Of a stretch of DNA of 64,000 nucleotides, positions 24,746 through 32,294 are shown in pieces. How positions within the stretch are numbered: the stretch's first letter is position 1; each line of letters begins with the position of its first letter. The DNA is from Lutimaribacter_A marinistellae (lineage in GTDB: Bacteria > Pseudomonadota > Alphaproteobacteria > Rhodobacterales > Rhodobacteraceae): NCBI RefSeq assembly GCF_042648365.1, contig NZ_JBHRXI010000010.1, forward strand, positions 496,001 through 560,000. Reading direction: 5' to 3'. The notes under the pieces are model-generated. The model was given only the letters and a program-made list of their open reading frames with translations, was not told where the DNA came from and did no database searches. A program made the position numbers and the translations under genes.

Positions 24746-27482
24746 ATCCATTTCCAACCACACCACGGATTTTGCGCTGAACGGCTCGCCTGTGAGCATC
24801 AGCCCCCGCGCCGGAGAACGGCTGTCCGAGGCGCTGCGCGAACGGCTTGGCGCCCGTGACGTTAAAATCGGCTGCAATGCGGGCGACTGCGGGGCCTGCA
24901 CCGTGCTTGTCGATGGAGCGCCGGTCTGCGCGTGCCTGATGCCCGCCCAACAAGCCGCCGGGCGCGAAGTCCAAACCCTGTCGGGGCTGATACAGACCGA
25001 TCCGGTCAGCCAAGACCTGGCCGAGCGGTTTCGCGCGCATGGCGCTGCACAATGCGGGATCTGTACACCGGGCATGATGGTAACGGCCACCGCCTTGCTG
25101 CGCGTGGATCCGGAACCGGACGAACAGCAGGCGATGGATGCTCTCGGCGGCGTTCTGTGCCGCTGCACGGGCTACCGCAAGATCCTGGATGCCGTGACTG
25201 GCGCGCCCGCTCCTGCTACCGGCCCTGCCGACGGGCATACCGGTGCCTCGGTTCCGCGGCTGGACGGGCTTGCCAAGATCACCGGAACCGAACGCTTTGG
25301 CGACGATATCGCCCCCGCGGGAACGCTTGAGCTGTTACTGATCCGGTCTCCATTCGCTCGGTCTGGCTTCGCCTTTGGCGATCTCGACCGGTTTCTGGAG
25401 GATACTCCCGGTATCGAGGCCATCCTGACCGCCAAGGATGTGCCCGGGCGCAACCTGTTCGGCACCATCCCCGGCTTCATCGACCAGCCCGTTTTCGCGA
25501 CGACCGAAACAAGGTTCCGCGGCGATCCTGTGGCAGCGGTGATCGGTACGCCGGAGGCTATCGCCGATTTCGACCTGGCTGGTTTTCCGGTCACGTGGGA
25601 GGAACGCCCCGCCGTGCAGGATGTCGAGGCCGCGATGGCAGACGGTGCGCCCCTGCTGCACGCCGACAGAACGGGCAACGTGATGTGTGCCGGTCGCGTT
25701 GTCCACGGGGATGCCGAGGCGGCGCTGGACCGGGCCGACATGGTCGTCGAAGCCGCGTTTCGCACCCGTTTCGTCGAACACGCCTATATCGAGCCGGAGG
25801 CAGGCTATGCCCGCATGGATGGCGACAAGGTCGAAATTCACGCGTGCACGCAAGCTCCGGTCATGGACCAGGAAGGGCTGATGGACATCCTCGCCCTGCC
25901 CCGCGACAAGGTCCGGATCGTGCCATCCGCGGTGGGAGGAGGGTTCGGCGCCAAGCTGGACCTGAGCGTGCAGCCCTACCTGGCGCTTGGTGCTTTGAAA
26001 ACGGGCAAGCCCGTGCGCCTGACCTACACGCGGACCGAGTCGATGCAGGCCACCACCAAACGCCACCCGGCCGAGATGCGCGTCAGGATCGGTGCGATGC
26101 GTGACGGGCGGCTCTCGGGCCTTGTCTTCGATGGCGAATTCAATACCGGCGCCTATGCAAGCTGGGGACCGACAGTCGCCAACCGTGTGCCTGTTCATGC
26201 GTCGGGGCCTTACCGGGTGCCGGACTATCGGTGCGTGGCAACCGGCGTCTATACCCACAACCCACCCTCGGGCGCTTTCCGGGGGTTCGGCGTACCACAA
26301 GCCGCCATCGCGCAGGAATGCCTGTTCGACGAACTCGCCGAAGAGTTGGGGATGGACGCGCTGGAGTTCCGGTTGAGCAACGCGCTGCAGAGCGGAGAAC
26401 CCACGGTATGCGGCCAGGTGTTCGACAAGGGCGTGGGCATCACCAAATGCCTCGAGGCTCTGCGGGACGGTTGGACCACCGCCAAGGCCGAGGTCGAAAC
26501 GTTCAACGCGTCTTCGGAAACCGTGAAGCGCGGCGTTGGACTTGGGGCCGGATGGTACGGCTGCGGCAACACCTCGCTTCCCAACCCCTCCACGATCAAG
26601 GCCGGGATCACCCCCGACGGGCGGTTAAGGCTGCATCAGGGAGCGATGGATATCGGTCAGGGCGCCAACACCGTGATTGCACAGATCTATGCAACCGCAC
26701 TCGGCATCCCGGTCGAGATGATCGAACTGGTCGGAGCCGATACCGATGTCACCCCCGACGGCGGCAAGACATCGGCCTCGCGTCAGACCTATGTCTCGGG
26801 CAACGCCGCCCGCCTTTCAGGCGAGGCGATGAGGGCGCAGATCCTTGCGCGTGCCAATGCCGGAACCGAGGCCGTGATCCTTCTGGAGCATGGGGCAATG
26901 CGGATCGAGGATGGCGGGCGGACGCACATTATTGACCTTGGCGCACTGGACCCCGACGCAGAGGGTTACGTGCTCCGATCCGAGGAAACCTATGACCCGC
27001 CGACCAAACCCCTCGACGAGAATGGACAGGGTGTTCCCTATGCGCAGTTCGGTTACGCCGCGCATCTGATTGTGGTCGAAGTCGACACGAGAATGGGCAC
27101 CGCGCGTCCCGTTCGCGTCCTCGCGGCGCATGACGTCGGCCACGCAATCAACCCCGAACTGGTCGAAGGGCAGGTGCATGGCGGCGTGGCACAAGGCCTC
27201 GGCATGGCATTGATGGAAGAGTACATTCCGGGTCGGACCGAAAACCTCCACGACTATCTGATCCCAACAATCGGGGATGTGCCGCCCATCGAGACGCTGA
27301 TCATCGAAGAGCCGGATGGGCACGGACCCTATGGTGCCAAGGGGCTGGGCGAACATGCGCTGATTCCGACCGCGCCCGCGATCCTGAACGCGATTCGCAA
27401 CGCCTGCGGAGTGAGGATGCGCGAACTGCCAGTCACGCCGTCGCGCTTGCGCGCGGCCATTCTGGAGCAAGGTCATGGCTGA
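24738..27482 (+). CDS. Molybdenum hydroxylase, fused 2Fe-2S and molybdopterin subunits (nicotinate dehydrogenase-like)
   Basis: 914 residues, ATG at 24738 after GGAGGG. Residues 1-165 are the small subunit: a plant-type cluster (GCNAGDCGACTVL, C-x-C later) and the helical domain (CGICTPGM, LCRCTGYRKI). From about 180 on it is the molybdopterin subunit, with GGGFGAKLDL, GAFRGFGVPQA, DIGQGANTV, SGNAARLSGEA and GAKGLGEHALIP, in which Glu872 is the catalytic base. These enzymes hydroxylate an aromatic ring next to nitrogen using water. In the E. barkeri nicotinate pathway such an enzyme makes 6-hydroxynicotinate; the gene next door is 6-hydroxynicotinate reductase, so the same reaction is inferred. 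The S-L fusion is less common than separate genes. Confidence 0.9.
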   Translation: MDKSISNHTTDFALNGSPVSISPRAGERLSEALRERLGARDVKIGCNAGDCGACTVLVDGAPVCACLMPAQQAAGREVQTLSGLIQTDPVSQDLAERFRAHGAAQCGICTPGMMVTATALLRVDPEPDEQQAMDALGGVLCRCTGYRKILDAVTGAPAPATGPADGHTGASVPRLDGLAKITGTERFGDDIAPAGTLELLLIRSPFARSGFAFGDLDRFLEDTPGIEAILTAKDVPGRNLFGTIPGFIDQPVFATTETRFRGDPVAAVIGTPEAIADFDLAGFPVTWEERPAVQDVEAAMADGAPLLHADRTGNVMCAGRVVHGDAEAALDRADMVVEAAFRTRFVEHAYIEPEAGYARMDGDKVEIHACTQAPVMDQEGLMDILALPRDKVRIVPSAVGGGFGAKLDLSVQPYLALGALKTGKPVRLTYTRTESMQATTKRHPAEMRVRIGAMRDGRLSGLVFDGEFNTGAYASWGPTVANRVPVHASGPYRVPDYRCVATGVYTHNPPSGAFRGFGVPQAAIAQECLFDELAEELGMDALEFRLSNALQSGEPTVCGQVFDKGVGITKCLEALRDGWTTAKAEVETFNASSETVKRGVGLGAGWYGCGNTSLPNPSTIKAGITPDGRLRLHQGAMDIGQGANTVIAQIYATALGIPVEMIELVGADTDVTPDGGKTSASRQTYVSGNAARLSGEAMRAQILARANAGTEAVILLEHGAMRIEDGGRTHIIDLGALDPDAEGYVLRSEETYDPPTKPLDENGQGVPYAQFGYAAHLIVVEVDTRMGTARPVRVLAAHDVGHAINPELVEGQVHGGVAQGLGMALMEEYIPGRTENLHDYLIPTIGDVPPIETLIIEEPDGHGPYGAKGLGEHALIPTAPAILNAIRNACGVRMRELPVTPSRLRAAILEQGHG

Positions 27483-28953
27483 TCGGGACAAGCCAGAAAA
27501 GATCCGCTGCGATGCCTGCCCTGTGCTGTGCTACATCGCCGAAGGACGCTCGGGCGCGTGCGACCGCTACGCCAACCATGGCGGAGAGCTGGTCCGGCTG
27601 GATGCGCTGACGGTGATCGAGCATGGTGATCAGAAACTCGTTTCCTTCATGAAGGATGCCACGCCCGATGAATGGGATGGTGATCTGGTTCTGGGCAACC
27701 GTACATTCGTGACGGCCGTCGGCGCTGGCACCACCTATCCCGATTACAAGCCCGCCCCCTTCATCGTCAGCCAGCAGGTCAAGGGCGTCGACATGGTCAC
27801 CGTGGTGACCGAAGGGATATTCTCTTATTGCGGCGTCAAGGTGAAGATCGACACCGACCGTCACATCGGCCACGAACGCGACGTGGTCCGCGTGGATGGC
27901 GAACCCGTCGGCCACGTGATGACAAGCGAGTACGGGTCCAAGATGCTGTCGCTCGGCGGCGTCGAGCACCTGACAGGCGGGTCCAAGAAGGAAGGGCGCG
28001 TGACCTGCGATACCCTTCTGAAACTCTGCAACCGGGATGCGGTCGAGATGGTGATCGGTGAGCCGGGCCACGAGACCACGCTGGCGGTGCAGGCCGGCCA
28101 CCCGCCGATCATCAACGGTCAGACAGAGAAGCTGATGCGTGTGGGCTGCGGTTCGGCCGCGATAGGGATGTTCGCCAAGCAGTGGCTGGGCCATGCAGAC
28201 GAGGTCGTGGTTGTCGACGACCACATCACCGGCGTCCTGTCCGAGCATCAGGCGGGCAAGATGCTGGATGTGCCGCCCACCGGCATCCGCATCAAGGGCC
28301 GCCGATCGACACCGGGCCGGTACTTTCAGGTTGCAGAACCCGGCACTGGCTGGGGTGGGACGGATATCACCGATCCCTTGGTGATCCTTGGCGACTGGAA
28401 GGCCGAAATCGCTTGGCCAGGCCTGCGCCTGCTCATGGTGTCCACGACCGGCGAGCAATATGCCTATTTCGAACTGGACGAGGATTTGCGCCCGAAACCT
28501 GCCGCGATACCAGACGCGTTGAAGGCAAGCGCCGACCTGATCGCCGAGAACTGCGAACCCTCCGTCTGTTCGGTGCTTTTCATGGGCGGTGCGGGCGGTA
28601 GCCTGCGTGCGGGCGTGACCGAGAATCCGGTTCGCCTGACGAAATCCGTGAAGGAGTCGCTTACCTACGTGTCCTGCGGCGGTGCCGAGGCCTATGTCTG
28701 GCCCGGGGGCGGGATCACCGTGATGGTCGACGTGCTCGACATGCCGACGCAAAGCTTTGGCTATGTTCCGACGCCGGCCCTTGTGGCACCCATCGAGTTC
28801 ACTATGCGGGTTAGCGATTACGACACCTTGGGTGGCCATATCGATGAAATCCGTCCCGTGGATCGCGTGGTCGGCGACAACGCGCGAAAGGTCCCGCCCG
28901 AAGAGCGGCAACCGGACCCGATGGATCACGCGAACTACCGCTGGGCCAAATGA
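27475..28953 (+). CDS. hnr: 6-hydroxynicotinate reductase
   Basis: 492 residues, ATG 27475 overlapping the previous stop by eight bases. Recognised as the 6-hydroxynicotinate reductase family (Hnr of Eubacterium barkeri), which reduces 6-hydroxynicotinate to 1,4,5,6-tetrahydro-6-oxonicotinate with ferredoxin. Cys12, Cys15, Cys19 and Cys29 (CDACPVLC...GAC) form a probable FeS site. Glycine-rich segments (VGCGSAAIGMF, FMGGAGGSLRAGVTEN) may hold cofactor. The segment D249-H-I-T252-G resembles the D-x-x-[ST]-G part of ApbE flavinylation sites, and an ApbE-like protein is encoded next. Aerobic marine bacteria carry this family, but its biochemistry there is poorly known. Substrate could be a relative of 6-hydroxynicotinate. 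Confidence 0.85.
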   Translation: MADRDKPEKIRCDACPVLCYIAEGRSGACDRYANHGGELVRLDALTVIEHGDQKLVSFMKDATPDEWDGDLVLGNRTFVTAVGAGTTYPDYKPAPFIVSQQVKGVDMVTVVTEGIFSYCGVKVKIDTDRHIGHERDVVRVDGEPVGHVMTSEYGSKMLSLGGVEHLTGGSKKEGRVTCDTLLKLCNRDAVEMVIGEPGHETTLAVQAGHPPIINGQTEKLMRVGCGSAAIGMFAKQWLGHADEVVVVDDHITGVLSEHQAGKMLDVPPTGIRIKGRRSTPGRYFQVAEPGTGWGGTDITDPLVILGDWKAEIAWPGLRLLMVSTTGEQYAYFELDEDLRPKPAAIPDALKASADLIAENCEPSVCSVLFMGGAGGSLRAGVTENPVRLTKSVKESLTYVSCGGAEAYVWPGGGITVMVDVLDMPTQSFGYVPTPALVAPIEFTMRVSDYDTLGGHIDEIRPVDRVVGDNARKVPPEERQPDPMDHANYRWAK

Positions 28954-28954
28954 C

Positions 28955-29812
28955 ATGGAGGCGATGGCGGCCATACTTCCCTGCGGAACCCGTTTGCACC
29001 TGCAACATGGCCCCATCGACCTGATCATCGGCGCTGATGGCGCGCGCGACGAAGCCTTTGCCGCGGCCCGGTCCCGGTTCGCGACAGTGCTGCAGGAGCT
29101 TGTTTCAGAACTGCCATTTCTGCGCCGCGCACTGCAGTCAGACCGCCGTGGCCCGAACGGAACAGTTGCCCAACGGATGACGCGCGCGGTGCTGCCGCAC
29201 TGCCGCACCTTCGTCACACCGATGGCGGCGGTTGCAGGTGCGGTGGCCGACGAGGTTCTTGCAGCCATGACGGATTGCGCGGCAGTCTCGCGAGCATACG
29301 TCAACAACGGCGGAGACATCGCTCTCTACCTCGCTCCCGGGCACAGTTTCGTTACCGCGATTGCAGGATTGGATGGCCGCAGCAACGGGCAGCTTACGGT
29401 CCGCGCCAGTGACGGCATAGGCGGGATCGCCACCTCGGGGAGCGGGGGGCGCAGCTTGTCGATGGGGATCGCGGATGCAGTCACCGTTCTGGCCAAGGAC
29501 GCGGCAAGCGCGGATGTCGCTGCCACGTTGATCGCCAATGCGGTTGATTTGCCGGATCACCCGGCGATTCACAGGGTGCCCGCGCACGAAAGAGATCCCG
29601 ATAGCGATCTAAAAAATCATTTGATCACAAATGGTTGCGAACATCTTTCGTTGCCCGAAATCCACGATGCACTGCAAAACGGTCGGATCGTGGCGCAAAA
29701 CATGATCCGGCAGGGTTTGATCATGTCGGCCTGCCTGTTCCTGCGCGGGGAAACCTGCCATGCGGGGATGTCTCACCTCGTCCCCTTACCCGGAGATATG
29801 GAAAATGCCTGA
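28955..29812 (+). CDS. UPF0280 family protein (ApbE-superfamily-like)
   Basis: 285 residues from ATG 28955, one base after the reductase stop. The second Met (28964) is an alternative start. UPF0280/COG2122 proteins are relatives of ApbE, the FMN transferase that links flavin to Thr/Ser. ApbE-like blocks visible here are YVNNGGDIALYL (compare the N-x-GG-D/N-I loop), IGGIATSGSGGRS (ATSG) and KDAASADVAATLIANAV. It lacks a signal peptide and would act in the cytoplasm. Function of UPF0280 is not established. Coupling with 6-hydroxynicotinate reductase suggests it matures or flavinylates that enzyme, or acts on the ring intermediate; this is a hypothesis. Confidence 0.8.
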   Translation: MEAMAAILPCGTRLHLQHGPIDLIIGADGARDEAFAAARSRFATVLQELVSELPFLRRALQSDRRGPNGTVAQRMTRAVLPHCRTFVTPMAAVAGAVADEVLAAMTDCAAVSRAYVNNGGDIALYLAPGHSFVTAIAGLDGRSNGQLTVRASDGIGGIATSGSGGRSLSMGIADAVTVLAKDAASADVAATLIANAVDLPDHPAIHRVPAHERDPDSDLKNHLITNGCEHLSLPEIHDALQNGRIVAQNMIRQGLIMSACLFLRGETCHAGMSHLVPLPGDMENA

Positions 29813-30386
29813 CGTCAATCTGCGCAAGACAGTCTCTTCGCTCGAAGAGATTTTTCACGAGGGCGGACCAGTCGCCGAGGTTCCACTTCGCCGTGCCGCG
29901 ATCCTTGCCATTATCGCAAACCCCTTCGCCGGGCGCTACGAGGCGGAGATTCAACCGTTCATGGAGGATCTGAAGCCTCTGGGCCTGCAAATGGCGCAGG
30001 ATCTTCTGGAGATGCTGGGCGGCCCGGATCAGGTCCAAGGGTACGGCAAAGGTGCAATCATCGGCGAGGCCGGCGAGCTGGAGCATGGCGCGCTTTGGCA
30101 CGCGCCGGGCGGCTACGCCATGCGCCAACTTCTGGGTACGGCCAATGCCATCGTGCCCTCGACCAAAAAGGTGGGCGGTGTGGGGGCGCGGTTGGACGTG
30201 CCGATCACGCATATCAACGCGTCCTACGTGCGTAGTCATTTCGACGCGATGGAAGTTGGCTGCAATGACGCGCCCCGTGCCGACGAGATGGCGCTGGCAC
30301 TGGTGATGACAACCGGCCCGCGTGTGCATTCGCGGTCCGGCGGGCTGGAAGCCTGGGAAATCAAGGGAGAGGACGGGCTGAGATGA
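29805..30386 (+). CDS. AA_synth (PF06684, DUF1185) family protein, copy 1
   Basis: 193 residues from ATG 29805, overlapping the UPF0280 stop. Belongs to the 'amino acid synthesis family' (DUF1185), whose solved members have a chorismate-mutase-like variant fold but no proven reaction. Conserved stretches are IIANPFAGRYEAEIQPFMED, YGKGAIIGEAGELEHGALWH, PSTKKVGGVG and YVRSHFDAMEV. The second copy follows with an ATGA overlap, so the pair may form a hetero-oligomer. Always in this operon context it probably serves a step after ring reduction. Confidence 0.85.
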   Translation: MPDVNLRKTVSSLEEIFHEGGPVAEVPLRRAAILAIIANPFAGRYEAEIQPFMEDLKPLGLQMAQDLLEMLGGPDQVQGYGKGAIIGEAGELEHGALWHAPGGYAMRQLLGTANAIVPSTKKVGGVGARLDVPITHINASYVRSHFDAMEVGCNDAPRADEMALALVMTTGPRVHSRSGGLEAWEIKGEDGLR

Positions 30387-30964
30387 CCAAGATCCGCAAG
30401 ATCGCAGTGAACGTGGAAGAAACCCACATCGAAGCCGGACGCGACATCGCGCCGCCAACGCGCAAGGCTGTCGCCGTTGCGGTGATCGAGAACCCCTTTG
30501 CCGGGAAGTATGTCGACGATCTGTCGCCCCTGATGGAAACCGGCGCGGAACTCGGCGCGCTTCTGGGTCGTCGATGCGTCGAGGCGTTGGGAATCAGCGC
30601 GTCGCAGGCCGAAAGCTATGGCAAGTCGGCTATGGTGGGCGAGAATGGCGAGCTGGAACATGCCGCTGCAATCCTGCATCCGAAACTTGGCGCACCTCTG
30701 CGGAAAGAGGTTGAAAAGGGTGCCGCCCTAGTCCCCTCGTCAAAGAAGATGGGCAGCCCCGGCCAAGTGCTCGACGTGCCGCTCGGGCATAAGGACGCCG
30801 CCTATGTCCGGTCTCATTTCGACGGGATCGAGGTGCGACTGAATGATGCGCCGCGCGCGAACGAGATCATGGTCGCCGTCGCCGTAACCGACAGCGGGCG
30901 GCCCCTGCCTCGCGTCGGCGGTCTGACCGCTGACCAAGCCGAAGGGAAAGACGGGCTCAGATAG
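30383..30964 (+). CDS. AA_synth (PF06684, DUF1185) family protein, copy 2
   Basis: 193 residues, same length as copy 1 and clearly paralogous: VIENPFAGKYVDDLSPLMET, YGKSAMVGENGELEHAAA, PSSKKMGSPGQVLDVPLGHK and AAYVRSHFDGIEV. Differences concentrate in the first 25 residues and in the loop after ELEH. Starts by ATGA overlap with copy 1. Tandem AA_synth genes beside 6-hydroxynicotinate reductase and UPF0280 are a recurring arrangement, as far as I know, but no member has a demonstrated activity. Confidence 0.85.
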   Translation: MTKIRKIAVNVEETHIEAGRDIAPPTRKAVAVAVIENPFAGKYVDDLSPLMETGAELGALLGRRCVEALGISASQAESYGKSAMVGENGELEHAAAILHPKLGAPLRKEVEKGAALVPSSKKMGSPGQVLDVPLGHKDAAYVRSHFDGIEVRLNDAPRANEIMVAVAVTDSGRPLPRVGGLTADQAEGKDGLR

Positions 30965-31015
30965 ACCAGCGCCGGGTTCAACCGGCCGAAATGATATCCA
31001 ACCGGAGGACGATAC

Positions 31016-32227
31016 ATGACCCTAATCAGACGGACCGTTCTGGGTGCGCTCGCTGCGCTGCCGCTTGCAATGCATCCGATAACCGCAAGCGCGCAGGAGA
31101 CCATCGTTCTGGGCGAGGTGAACAGCTACACACGCCTTCCCGCCTTCCTCGAGCCCTACAAAAAGGGCTGGGAGCTTGCCATCGAGCAGATTAACGCCGA
31201 GGGCGGCGTGATGGGCAAACAGCTCGAGGTGGTCAGCCGTGATGACACGGGCGATCCGGCCACTGCCATCCGCATCGCCGAAGAACTGGTGTCGAAAGAG
31301 GGTGCCGTGATGATCTTCGGCACTTTCCTGTCCAACATCGGCTTGGCCGTTGCCGATTTCGCCAAGCAGAAAGAGGTGCTGTTCCTTGCCTCCGAGCCGC
31401 TTTCGGATGCGATCGTGTGGTCCAAGGGGAACAAGTACACCTATCGCCTTCGCCCCTCGACCCACATGCAGGCCGCGATGCTGGCCGAACAGGCCGCGAA
31501 GCTGGACGCAGTGAAATGGGCCACGGTCGCCCCCAACTATGCCTATGGGCAGGATGCAGTGAAAGCGTTCAAGTCCGAACTGAAACGGCTGAAACCGGAT
31601 GTCGAATTCGTCGAGGAACAGTGGCCGCCTGTCTTCAAGATCGATGCCGGGTCTACCGTGCGCGCTCTGGAACAGTCCAAGCCGGACGCGATCTACAACG
31701 TCACGTTTGGCGGGGACCTCGCCAAGTTCGTCCGCGAGGGTTCTTTGCGCTTCCTGTTCGAGGATCGCGATGTGGTCTCTCTGCTGACCGGTGAGCCGGA
31801 GTACCTCGACCCGCTGGGCGGCGAAGCCCCCGAGGGGTGGATCGTGACGGGCTATCCGTCGATGGCCATCGACACGCCGGAGCATGACGCGTTCGAAAAG
31901 GCCTACATGGACAAATGGGGCGAAAAGCCCAAGACCGGGTCGATCGTCGGGTACAACTCTGTCCTGACCATCAAGGCCGCTCTGGAAAAGGCCGGATCGA
32001 CCGACACGGCCGCGCTCCTCGCCGCTATGGACGGTCTCGAAGTCGCGTCCAGCCCTACCGGGCCGTTCATGTTCAGAGCAGCCGATCATCAATCCACCAT
32101 GGGCGCCTATGTCGGGAAAACCGGCATGGTGGACGGCGCACCGGCGATGGTCAACTGGGCTTATGCGGACGGGGCGGATTACCTCCCCTCCGAAGAAGAC
32201 GCAGCCAAGTTGCGCCCTGCCGAGTGA
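31016..32227 (+). CDS. ABC transporter substrate-binding protein (branched-chain amino acid type)
   Basis: 403 residues, periplasmic binding protein of the LivJ/LivK (Peripla_BP_6) type. Sec signal MTLIRRTVLGALAALPLAMH... ending ASAQE. The mature start ETIVLGEVNSYTRLPAF and the block EQINAEGGVMGKQLEVVSRD are typical. ATG 31016 follows GGAGGAC. Adjacent genes encode the full permease and both ATPases of the same system. The island thus has two importers, this ABC and the leftward TRAP system. Likely cargo is the N-heterocyclic acid or an amide derived from it; this is inferred from context. Confidence 0.9.
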   Translation: MTLIRRTVLGALAALPLAMHPITASAQETIVLGEVNSYTRLPAFLEPYKKGWELAIEQINAEGGVMGKQLEVVSRDDTGDPATAIRIAEELVSKEGAVMIFGTFLSNIGLAVADFAKQKEVLFLASEPLSDAIVWSKGNKYTYRLRPSTHMQAAMLAEQAAKLDAVKWATVAPNYAYGQDAVKAFKSELKRLKPDVEFVEEQWPPVFKIDAGSTVRALEQSKPDAIYNVTFGGDLAKFVREGSLRFLFEDRDVVSLLTGEPEYLDPLGGEAPEGWIVTGYPSMAIDTPEHDAFEKAYMDKWGEKPKTGSIVGYNSVLTIKAALEKAGSTDTAALLAAMDGLEVASSPTGPFMFRAADHQSTMGAYVGKTGMVDGAPAMVNWAYADGADYLPSEEDAAKLRPAE

Positions 32228-32237
32228 AGCCGACAAA

Positions 32238-32262
32238 GGCAGGGCGCAATGCGCGCCCTGCC
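32238..32262 (+). other. Stem-loop after the ABC binding-protein gene
   Basis: GGCAGGGCGC and GCGCCCTGCC make a perfect 10-bp stem with loop AATGC, followed by CGTTTGAAT. It lies in the 67-bp gap between binding protein and permease. It is probably an mRNA stabiliser or partial terminator that keeps binding-protein levels above the permease. Confidence 0.65.
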
Positions 32263-32294
32263 CGTTTGAATAACCAGACAGGGACGGTGGCCTG

